Shown: in pieces, positions 50,685 to 56,989 of the stretch | Numbering within the stretch: the stretch's first letter is position 1 | How the letters are laid out: each line of letters begins with the position of its first letter | NCBI GenBank assembly: GCA_049969495.1 | Contig: JBMFOT010000014.1 | Coordinates: 1-56,989, forward strand | Reading direction: 5' to 3' | DNA from: HRBIN16 sp049969495 | Lineage (GTDB): Bacteria > Armatimonadota > HRBIN16 | DNA: 56,989 bases | Notes under the pieces: generated by a model | Database searches by the model: none | What the model was told of the DNA's origin: nothing | What the model saw: the letters and a program-made list of their open reading frames with translations, nothing else | Made by a program: the position numbers and the translations under genes

Positions 50685-51187
50685 TGGAGCTACTTTTTCT
50701 GCTGGCTCAGGCGGCTCTGCTTATTCTGGCAGGCGTCATGGTGCTGCGCGTGCGTGAAGAGCTGCAGTTGCTGGTACGGCAGGCGACCTCACAGCAGCAG
50801 AGCGAGCAGATAAAGCGTCTGCACGAGGAGCTGCAGCAGACCCTGCGTGAGGTGCGCACGACCCTGAGCGAGGGTATCGTACAGCTAGAGGGGCGCATCA
50901 CGCGGGCAGAGCAGGTACTACATCTGCTGGAAGCGCACACGTCGGATGTACCGGAAGTGCCTCCCGATTCGCAGGGCACCGCTCAGCGCGTTCCCGTGGA
51001 ACGCATTCTCGCGCTGGCAGATACCGGTTGTGATGTGAAGGAGATTGCACGGCTGACAGGTGTGGCAGAAGGTGAGGTGTCGCTGGTACTGCAGCTGCGT
51101 GCGCAGCGGGAAGACCAGCCGCGCACCCATCCCGAAGAGACATCTTCAGGCAATTTTACCCGAAGGAACGAAGGGACGGACGAATGA
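50684..51187 (+). CDS. DUF2802-like membrane-anchored coiled-coil protein
   Basis: A 167-residue protein: one N-terminal span (LLFLLAQAALLILAGVMVLRV), a coiled coil (residues ~25-80, QSEQIKRLHEELQQTLREVRTTL) and a C-terminal helix-turn-helix-like part (ILALADTGCDVKEIARLTGVAEGEVSLVLQLRAQ) as in DUF2802/DUF6115 proteins. The ATG at 50684 overlaps the previous stop. The frame is open further upstream, but that region overlaps the 267-residue frame. Function is unknown. Relatives sometimes lie beside flagellar genes. Confidence 0.75.
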   Translation: MELLFLLAQAALLILAGVMVLRVREELQLLVRQATSQQQSEQIKRLHEELQQTLREVRTTLSEGIVQLEGRITRAEQVLHLLEAHTSDVPEVPPDSQGTAQRVPVERILALADTGCDVKEIARLTGVAEGEVSLVLQLRAQREDQPRTHPEETSSGNFTRRNEGTDE

Positions 51188-51204
51188 GAGGAGAACGAAC
51201 CGCA

Positions 51205-52272
51205 ATGCGAAAATGGCTACCCCTATGGATAGCGATTCCGGTGGCGATGATGCTGGTTGCCACCAGCTGTGGCAAGAAGACCGTCGGCAGAGTCAACGAC
51301 AAGGCGATTAGCCAGGCGGAATATTACAAGGTGCTGGAGCGGATGGCAGTGCCCCTCACTCAGGGCGAAAACCCCGTACGCGATCCGGCAACCGGTCGTC
51401 TGGTGCGTGAACAGGCAGGGTATCTGGCTCTGCGGATGCTGATAGACCGCCAGCTCATCCTCGAGATGGCGGAAAAAGAGAAGGTGATGCCCACCGAGGA
51501 AGAGATTAACAAGGAGCTCGAGCGGCAGAAGAAGTTGCCTAATTTCAACGAACGCCTGAAAACGCTCGGCTACACCCAGGACGACCTGAAAGAGGACATC
51601 AAGGTAGAGCTGGCAGCGTTCAAGCTCATTACGAAGGGCATCACCGTCAGCGATGATGAGGTGAAGAAAGCATACCAGCAGAATATCCAGCAGTTCACCA
51701 TCCCGGCACAGGTGCAGGTGGCGCTGATCCTGGTGGATAATCGCGAGAAGCTGGAGCAGGTGCAGGCTCAAATTAAGAAGGGTGTGGATTTTCTGGTGTT
51801 AGCCACGCAGTACAAGCCACCCGATATGCCGGCGAACGCCAACGTCACCAACGTATCGCTTCCGGAAAATAGCGATATGTTCCGGCAGTTCCCCTACTTG
51901 TGGCAGACCCTGCAGAAAACGCCCGTAGGCAGCATCACTTCACCACAACCTATCAAACTGCAGTCGGCGCAGGGCAAAGTAGTCAATGGCTGGATTATCT
52001 TTAAGGTGCTGAATAAGAAAGATCGCCAGGTGCGCCCGCTGGACGAGGTGAAAGAGGACCTGCGTCGGTTACTGATGCAAGCAAAGAGCAAGCGCAATCT
52101 GGGACGCGAGCTTATGCAAATGCGTGCGCAGGCGAAGGTCTCTTTCGAAATCCCACGCTTCAATCGTCGCTGGCAAGAAGACATGAAGCAGCTACAGCAA
52201 CAGATTCAGGAAGCTCCGCCACCTTCCATTCCTGCGGTACCTGCACCGTCTGCCGGAAGTTCTACACCGTAA
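51205..52272 (+). CDS. SurA/PrsA-like foldase lipoprotein
   Basis: A 355-residue lipoprotein. The signal MRKWLPLWIAIPVAMMLVATSC ends in a lipobox cysteine. The SurA-N-like part has VGRVNDKAISQAEYYKVLERM, ALRMLIDRQLILEMAEKEKV and TEEEINKELERQKKL. A degenerate parvulin-type region follows (VQVALILVDNREKLEQVQAQIKKG...). The C-terminus is proline-rich. It should assist folding of exported proteins. An alternative start at 51184 overlaps the preceding stop; ATG 51205 fits the signal better. Confidence 0.85.
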   Translation: MRKWLPLWIAIPVAMMLVATSCGKKTVGRVNDKAISQAEYYKVLERMAVPLTQGENPVRDPATGRLVREQAGYLALRMLIDRQLILEMAEKEKVMPTEEEINKELERQKKLPNFNERLKTLGYTQDDLKEDIKVELAAFKLITKGITVSDDEVKKAYQQNIQQFTIPAQVQVALILVDNREKLEQVQAQIKKGVDFLVLATQYKPPDMPANANVTNVSLPENSDMFRQFPYLWQTLQKTPVGSITSPQPIKLQSAQGKVVNGWIIFKVLNKKDRQVRPLDEVKEDLRRLLMQAKSKRNLGRELMQMRAQAKVSFEIPRFNRRWQEDMKQLQQQIQEAPPPSIPAVPAPSAGSSTP

Positions 52273-52278
52273 GTGAGA

Positions 52279-52301
52279 GGGGCAACCCGGCGGGTTGCCC
52301 C
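52279..52301. terminator. Bidirectional terminator hairpin
   Basis: GGGGCAACCC (52279-52288) and GGGTTGCCCC (52292-52301) form a 10-base stem with a 3-base loop followed by TTGTGTTAT. It lies between the convergent SurA-like and galT genes. Confidence 0.75.
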
Positions 52302-52306
52302 TTGTG

Positions 52307-53329
52307 TTATATCCCCAGTTGCTGCGCCTGTTCTCGCAGGTAGGAAGCGGTCTCTTCGGGGATGGCGGTCGTGATGTAGATGCCGCTTCCCAGTTCGAAA
52401 CCGGCGGGTGTGGTCAGACGGGGCACAATCTCGATATGCCAGTGATAGTAGTCCATGCAGCTATCGCGCAGGGGGGCGGTGTGCAGCACCGCGTTATAAT
52501 CGGGGTTGTTTACCGCGCGATAGAGTAACAACAGCGTCCGCCGCATCACCTCCGCCAGCGATGCAACCTCCTCTGCCTCTACCTCCTTGACGAAAGACGC
52601 GCTGTGACGGCGTGGCAGTATCATCAGCTCAAAGGGAAAACGGGAGGCGAACGGAGCCAGCACTACGTAGTGTTCGGTACTCAGCACAATCCGTTCGCCG
52701 CTCTCCATCTCTTTCTCCATGATGTAGCAATACACACAGGTCACGCGGTCGTCGTAGAAGCGGCGTGCCTCCTCGATCTCTTCCCGAATGTTCGTGGGCA
52801 CAATGGGCGTAGCGATGAGCTGCGAGTGCGGGTGTACCAGCGACGTGCCCGCCGCCGCTCCGTGGTTGCGGAACACCTGCACGAAAGCGATGCGATGGTC
52901 CTGCGCTAGGGTACGCATCCGCTGCAGCTTAGCCTGAAGCACCAATTCCACCTGTTCCTGCGGCAGGGTCGCCAGCGTCTGGTTATGCTGGGGCGTTTCG
53001 ATAATCACCTCATGCGAGCCGTAGCCGTTGATGACAGTGAAAGTCTCGGGGTGCTTTATCTCCCATTTAGCCGCCGGGGAGAGAGCTGCAAACTTGTTGG
53101 GTACCACGCGCACCCTCCATCCCGGCCGATTCGGCTCGCTACCGTTACGAAAGGCATACACCTCCGGCGGGGTGTGTATTTCGTTGCCTTCGCAGAAGGG
53201 GCAATCATCGCGGTGGTCGGGTTCCTCCTGTACCACCGTCTGTTTGATGAACTGGTGCGGGCGTTTCGCCCGCTCCTTAGAGACGATCACCCACCGCTTG
53301 GTGGCGATATCCTGGCGCAGTTCCGACAT
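52307..53329 (-). CDS. galT: Galactose-1-phosphate uridylyltransferase
   Basis: A 340-residue HIT-superfamily enzyme exchanging UMP between UDP-glucose and galactose-1-phosphate in the Leloir pathway. A zinc pair CPFC sits near residue 43. Family segments are GYGSHEVIIETP, FRNHGAAAGTSLVHPHSQ (active-site His-Pro-His-Ser), PFELMILPRRH and YHWHIEIVPR. No galK or galE is adjacent. It is followed upstream by a thioesterase gene 5 bases from its start, so the two may share a transcript. Confidence 0.93.
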   Translation of the reverse strand: MSELRQDIATKRWVIVSKERAKRPHQFIKQTVVQEEPDHRDDCPFCEGNEIHTPPEVYAFRNGSEPNRPGWRVRVVPNKFAALSPAAKWEIKHPETFTVINGYGSHEVIIETPQHNQTLATLPQEQVELVLQAKLQRMRTLAQDHRIAFVQVFRNHGAAAGTSLVHPHSQLIATPIVPTNIREEIEEARRFYDDRVTCVYCYIMEKEMESGERIVLSTEHYVVLAPFASRFPFELMILPRRHSASFVKEVEAEEVASLAEVMRRTLLLLYRAVNNPDYNAVLHTAPLRDSCMDYYHWHIEIVPRLTTPAGFELGSGIYITTAIPEETASYLREQAQQLGI

Positions 53330-53334
53330 GTTCG

Positions 53335-53829
53335 CTACTCCTTCCTGTCGAACTCTTGCAACAGCTCCTCGGGCGAGACCGCATCGGGGTCGTGTATCAT
53401 CAATTTCAATATCTCGGCGGTGCGCTCCTTGCCGATAGAAACGTATTTGCCGACAGCGCGGACGTAAACTGTACCCTTTTCATCCACGATTTCCCCATGT
53501 GCGTACCAGACCCTGCCTCGCCTCTGGGTCATCTGCGCCCGCGCGGTTAAGGGGGTATACAGAGGTACCGGCTTCAGGAAGCGTGTGTTGATTTCCGCCG
53601 ATACACTGAACTCCCCGGTTTGCATGGTTGCCGCCCAGCCCATGAGCTCGTCCAGTATACTCATCAACACGCCGCCATGCGCGATGCCCGGATAGCCCAT
53701 CTGTTCCTCGCGCAAGAACAGCGGCACGGTTGCACTATGCTCATCGGCATAGAAACGAACGTTCAGTCCTTTCGGGTTATGCTCTCCACACACGAAGCAG
53801 GTGTGGGAGTGGGGTAACTTGCGAGGCAT
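53335..53829 (-). CDS. PaaI-type hotdog thioesterase
   Basis: A 164-residue acyl-CoA thioesterase-like protein. The N-terminal CFVCGEHNPKGL is a small cysteine motif common in this subgroup. The hotdog core has IAHGGVLMSILDELMGWAA (HGG and the catalytic Asp/Glu region) and INTRFLKPVPLYTPLTARA. The substrate acyl group is unknown. Its stop lies 5 bases before the galT start. Confidence 0.88.
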   Translation of the reverse strand: MPRKLPHSHTCFVCGEHNPKGLNVRFYADEHSATVPLFLREEQMGYPGIAHGGVLMSILDELMGWAATMQTGEFSVSAEINTRFLKPVPLYTPLTARAQMTQRRGRVWYAHGEIVDEKGTVYVRAVGKYVSIGKERTAEILKLMIHDPDAVSPEELLQEFDRKE

Positions 53830-53927
53830 CTGTTTTCTACACCTCCATCTACCATGTTCGGCGACAGGATAGAATTACCCGAAGAGAGGACAGGAATCCT
53901 GTTCTGCGCAGATTTGCCCGCTTTCCC

Positions 53928-53957
53928 TTGACAGGGACAAGAAACACACTGTATAAT
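53928..53957 (+). promoter_or_regulatory. Consensus promoter of the tRNA-Glu/Leu/Val cluster
   Basis: TTGACA (53928-53933), 18 bases, TATAAT (53952-53957), 17 bases before the first tRNA. Confidence 0.8.
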
Positions 53958-53974
53958 ATGAGCGCAAGGGGCAT

Positions 53975-54051
53975 GGCCCCATCGTCTAGAGGACTAGGAC
54001 ACCTGGTTTTCAGCCAGGAGATCGGGGGTTCGAATCCCCCTGGGGCTACCA
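53975..54051 (+). tRNA. tRNA-Glu (TTC)
   Basis: Acceptor GGCCCCA/TGGGGCT, anticodon stem CCTGG/CCAGG with loop TTTTCAG (anticodon TTC), T arm GGGGG-TTCGAAT-CCCCC, encoded CCA. Confidence 0.95.
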
Positions 54052-54059
54052 TTTTGGGT

Positions 54060-54144
54060 GCCGAGGTGGCGGAACTGGTAGACGCGCACGTTTGAGGGGC
54101 GTGTGCCGCAAGGCGTACGGGTTCAAGTCCCGTCCTCGGCACCA
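54060..54144 (+). tRNA. tRNA-Leu (GAG)
   Basis: A class II tRNA with acceptor GCCGAGG/CCTCGGC, anticodon loop TTGAGGG (GAG), a long variable arm (TGCCGCAAGGCGT), T arm ACGGG-TTCAAGT-CCCGT and encoded CCA. Confidence 0.93.
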
Positions 54145-54154
54145 GGTTGTCCGT

Positions 54155-54229
54155 GGGCGATTAGCTCAGCGGAAGAGCGCCTCGTTCACACCGAGGAGGT
54201 CGGAGGTTCAAGTCCTCCATCGCCCACCA
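54155..54229 (+). tRNA. tRNA-Val (CAC)
   Basis: Acceptor GGGCGAT/ATCGCCC, anticodon stem CCTCG/CGAGG with loop TTCACAC (anticodon CAC), T arm GGAGG-TTCAAGT-CCTCC, encoded CCA. A T-rich run follows at 54230-54238. Confidence 0.95.
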
Positions 54230-54369
54230 TTTGTTTTTATGACTACTGCAGCTCCGGACAGGGCGCCTGCCCCCAAGCACCGCCGATTACGTCCTTTTTG
54301 CGTCTGCAATGACCCCACGTCGAGCAGGAAACTGCCCGCCGCAGGCGTAATCTGCTTTTGTCTACACTC

Positions 54370-56784
54370 ATGCTGAACCGGTTAATAACTGCTGATGGCG
54401 AGGTGTCTTACGTGATGAACCCGTTTGCTACCGACTACGGCTATTTCGCCGACTCAGGCAACGAATATGTGATCGTGCGCCCCGATACACCCATGCCCTG
54501 GGTGAATGTTCTCTCTAACGGCGACTATGGTACAGTGGTGTCTCAGATGGGCAGTGGCTATAGCTGGCGCACACACGCCGGCATGAACCGCCTTACCCGC
54601 TGGGAGCAGGACCTCGTGCGCGACCGCTGGGGCAAATATCTCTATGTGCGCGACGTGGAAACCGGCGAGTTCTGGAACCCAACATGGCATCCCTGTCCGG
54701 GCAAACTCCGGGCGTATCGAGTGCGACACGGATGGGGCTATTCGGTCTTTGAAGGCGAACACGCGCAAATCGCCAGCGAGATGACGGTATTCGTGCCCAC
54801 CAACGACCCCTGCGAAGTGTGGCTGTTACGCCTGCATAACGCGGGAGATACCGTACGCCGACTGCAGATATTCTCGTACCTGGAATGGTTGTTAGGAACC
54901 ACCCCCGACTGGCACCGTGAGTTCCGACGGTTGTTTATCGAAACGCGATACAACCCCACGCACGGCGCATTGCTCGCTACCAGCGTCATGTGGGACCTCC
55001 CCGGTAGAGGCAACACACACTGGAACAGCGCTTGGGATTACGTGGCGTTCCACAGCGCCTCGCCCATGCCTGTTGGTTTCGACGGAGACAAGCGGGCGTT
55101 TCTCGGCAACTACGGTGACGTGGACGCTCCCAGAGCGGTGGTGGAAGGCAAGTCGTCCAACACGCAAGGGCGCTGGGGCGACGGTATCGGCAGTTTGCAG
55201 GTGCTTGTCGAAATTGCGCCGGGCGAATCGGCAGAGGTGGCTTTTGTGCTGGGAGCTGCGGACAATGAGGAGCAGGCTCTGTCGCTGGTGGAGAAGTATC
55301 GCCATCTGCCCAACGTGCATGATGCGCTGACGCAGGTCAAACGGTTGTGGAAGGAACTGGTGAGCGGTCTTGCCGTGCAGACGCCGGATGACGCCGTGAA
55401 CGTGATGGCGAACGGTTGGCTGGCGTACCAGGCAATCTCCTGTCGGCTATGGGCACGTACCGCCTACTACCAGACGGGCGGCGCATACGGCTACCGTGAC
55501 CAGCTGCAAGATAGTTTGGTGTGGCTGCTGCTGGGGCAACCCGAACGCACCCTGGAGCAGATTCGCCTGCACGCAGCACACCAGTATCAAGACGGCACGG
55601 TGCTGCACTGGTGGCATCCGCTGGCTGAGCAGGGTTTGCCTTCTCACTACAGTGATGACCTGCTGTGGTTACCCTTTGTGACACTGCACCACCTGCTGGA
55701 GACGGGCGATTTCGACTGTTTACAGGAGGAGATACCCTTCTTCGACGGCGGCTCTGCGTCTCTGCTGGAGCACTGTCTGCGGGCATTTCATCAGGCGCTG
55801 GGCCGGCGTAGCGAGCAAGGCTTGCCGCTGATTCTGCAGGCGGACTGGAACGATGGCATGAACGCAGTGGGGGTGGGCGGCAAAGGCGAAAGCGTGTGGA
55901 TGGCGCACTTTTTACACTACCTGCTGACGCGCTGGGCGGAACTGCCTGCGCTGGACGAACAGACCGCCTCCCGCTTCCGCGCAGAAGCGCAATCTCTACG
56001 CGAGGCGGTAAACAGGCATGGCTGGGACGGCAGGTGGTACTGGCGCGCGAGCACCGATTCGGGTAAGCTGGTCGGCTCGGCGGGGAACGCGCAGGGACGT
56101 ATCTTCCTCAATGCGCAGACGTGGGCGGTGCTCGCCGATACCGCACCACCTGACCGCGCCGAACAGGCTCTGCAGTCCGCGCGTGAGTACCTGTACACCG
56201 ACTACGGTGCGCTGTTGCTGGCTCCCGCGTACAGTGCCCCGGACCCCGAGATTGGTTACCTCACCCGCTACGCACCGGGCACGCGCGAGAACGGGGGCGT
56301 TTACTCGCATGCGGCGTGCTGGGCGGTGCTGGCGGAGCGTAAACTGCACGGTGTACAGGATGCCTATCGGCTGTGGCGCAGTTTCTGCCCACCGGTACGC
56401 GGGATGGAGCCGGAACGCTACGCGGCAGAGCCTTACGTCATGCCGGGCAACGTAGACGGTCCCGATTCGCCGCATGAGGGCAAAGGCGGCTGGACGTGGT
56501 ACACCGGCTCGGCGGCATGGTACCTGCGCGCGCTGGTAGAGGGCGTGCTGGGCATCGAAGCCACCCTGAACGGGTTGCGTGTGCATGCGCAGCTGCCGGA
56601 GGAGTGGCACTCGTTCCATGTGCGCAGGCGTTTCCGCGGCGCAACCTACGAGATTACTGTACGGCGGGCACAGCCGGGCGAGACCGCAGGGTGTACGGTG
56701 GACGGGCAGCGCTGGCAGGGGGATACCTTGCCGGTGTTTGAGGCAGGCACGGTGCACCGGGTGGAGATTGTCCTGTACCGCTGA
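54370..56784 (+). CDS. GH94 glycoside phosphorylase (cellobiose/cellodextrin phosphorylase type)
   Basis: An 804-residue GH94 enzyme that splits beta-glucosidic disaccharides or oligosaccharides with phosphate to give glucose-1-phosphate. The N-terminal beta-sandwich has YGYFADSGNEYVIVRPDTPMPWVN. The catalytic barrel has QTGGAYGYRDQLQDS, HWWHP, DDLLWLPFV and the acid residue in QADWNDGMN. The C-terminal end has GVYSHAACW and GKGGWTWYTGSAAWYLR. Start ATG 54370 is assumed; TTG 54358 and ATG 54415 are alternatives. It lies alone after the tRNA cluster and ends at a terminator hairpin. Confidence 0.9.
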   Translation: MLNRLITADGEVSYVMNPFATDYGYFADSGNEYVIVRPDTPMPWVNVLSNGDYGTVVSQMGSGYSWRTHAGMNRLTRWEQDLVRDRWGKYLYVRDVETGEFWNPTWHPCPGKLRAYRVRHGWGYSVFEGEHAQIASEMTVFVPTNDPCEVWLLRLHNAGDTVRRLQIFSYLEWLLGTTPDWHREFRRLFIETRYNPTHGALLATSVMWDLPGRGNTHWNSAWDYVAFHSASPMPVGFDGDKRAFLGNYGDVDAPRAVVEGKSSNTQGRWGDGIGSLQVLVEIAPGESAEVAFVLGAADNEEQALSLVEKYRHLPNVHDALTQVKRLWKELVSGLAVQTPDDAVNVMANGWLAYQAISCRLWARTAYYQTGGAYGYRDQLQDSLVWLLLGQPERTLEQIRLHAAHQYQDGTVLHWWHPLAEQGLPSHYSDDLLWLPFVTLHHLLETGDFDCLQEEIPFFDGGSASLLEHCLRAFHQALGRRSEQGLPLILQADWNDGMNAVGVGGKGESVWMAHFLHYLLTRWAELPALDEQTASRFRAEAQSLREAVNRHGWDGRWYWRASTDSGKLVGSAGNAQGRIFLNAQTWAVLADTAPPDRAEQALQSAREYLYTDYGALLLAPAYSAPDPEIGYLTRYAPGTRENGGVYSHAACWAVLAERKLHGVQDAYRLWRSFCPPVRGMEPERYAAEPYVMPGNVDGPDSPHEGKGGWTWYTGSAAWYLRALVEGVLGIEATLNGLRVHAQLPEEWHSFHVRRRFRGATYEITVRRAQPGETAGCTVDGQRWQGDTLPVFEAGTVHRVEIVLYR

Positions 56785-56791
56785 ATTACAG

Positions 56792-56815
56792 GGGGCAAGG
56801 CAGGTGCCTTGCCCC
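56792..56815 (+). terminator. Terminator of the GH94 gene
   Basis: GGGGCAAGGC (56792-56801) and GCCTTGCCCC (56806-56815) form a 10-base stem with a 4-base loop, followed by TTT. It lies just after the GH94 stop. The 170 bases after it up to the window end show no gene and end in CACCAC-type short repeats. Confidence 0.8.
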
Positions 56816-56989
56816 TTTCCGATGCCTCTTCTTCCCCCGCAGCAGCTTCCTCGTGCCCTCATCCAGATAAAAATCAGGGAATTTTCTGGAATTTTCTATC
56901 AGAAGGCTGTAAGCTATGAGGATGTTCGATAAACCATGTAGACACCCCGTATCCATAAACACCACAAAAAACACCACGAAAAAACTGCC

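Noticed and set aside
56935..56985. CACCAC/AAACACCAC repeats at the window end, a possible CRISPR or repeat start
   Set aside because: The units are too short and irregular and the window ends. There are no spacers of even length.

Overview
The window looks like chromosomal core and accessory DNA from a GC-rich bacterium of the phylum Armatimonadota, probably a free-living, possibly thermophilic lineage. The best clue is the prepilin-like protein at 47918-48793. Its N-terminus has the FTLIELLVVIAII signature followed by FPVFAQAR, and such H-X9-DG/DUF1559-type proteins are typical of this phylum. A second, truncated copy lies at 42320-43222. I did no database search, so the taxonomic call is inference.

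Layout. 1-6310: end of a possible short-chain dehydrogenase, then a leftward block (ricT, fmdB-like, DUF2007-like, metG, mobA, moaC, RNase G). 6400-7350: a promoter with a palindrome, then decayed sulfate-assimilation genes (sat, and probably cysH), then tpiA. 8182-10639: tRNA-Arg and tRNA-His, rhaB, and a DUF6883/DUF4926 gene pair. 10981-15456: pcrA, ftsY and a CBS-GGDEF signalling protein. 15401-20953: a leftward set with a TauE-type exporter, a GT39-like enzyme, two HD-GYP-type proteins, a 38-residue proline-rich peptide, and a protein sharing a domain with the CBS-GGDEF protein. 21222-27205: carbohydrate uptake (two different solute-binding proteins, two permeases, two xylose-isomerase-like enzymes, no ATPase). 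27420-29918: a zinc-ribbon protein, dgt, and remnants of thiE and thiM.

30104-34934 is the most striking locus. It encodes a Rieske protein, a cytochrome b fused to a monoheme domain and seven di-heme modules (15 CxxCH motifs), and an 11-CxxCH cytochrome fused to a b-type membrane domain. It is read from a consensus promoter at 29912-29940. The sequence predicts 26 c-type hemes plus b hemes and one 2Fe-2S cluster. That suggests a quinol-oxidising or quinone-reactive complex wired to a long periplasmic heme chain, possibly for metal or extracellular electron transfer.

35040-43323 carries anmK, a FliA-like sigma factor, glgA, a deviant MinD-like ATPase, a DUF6785-type membrane protein, a small membrane protein and the broken prepilin-like gene. 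43340-47685 carries a ceramidase-like enzyme and a GH123/DUF4091-like secreted hydrolase. 47784-52272 carries the intact prepilin-like gene, its small membrane partner, and an operon of poorly known genes ending in a SurA-like lipoprotein. 52307-56784 carries galT, a hotdog thioesterase, tRNA-Glu/Leu/Val and a GH94 phosphorylase.

Together the genes suggest a carbohydrate-scavenging heterotroph (rhamnose, glucan, galactose and cello-oligosaccharide enzymes, plus glycogen synthesis) with an unusual respiratory module. It appears to be losing sulfate assimilation and thiamine-salvage genes at these loci. Short dispersed repeats and GGGGCAA-type hairpins occupy many gene borders. I saw no CRISPR array, insertion sequence or prophage.
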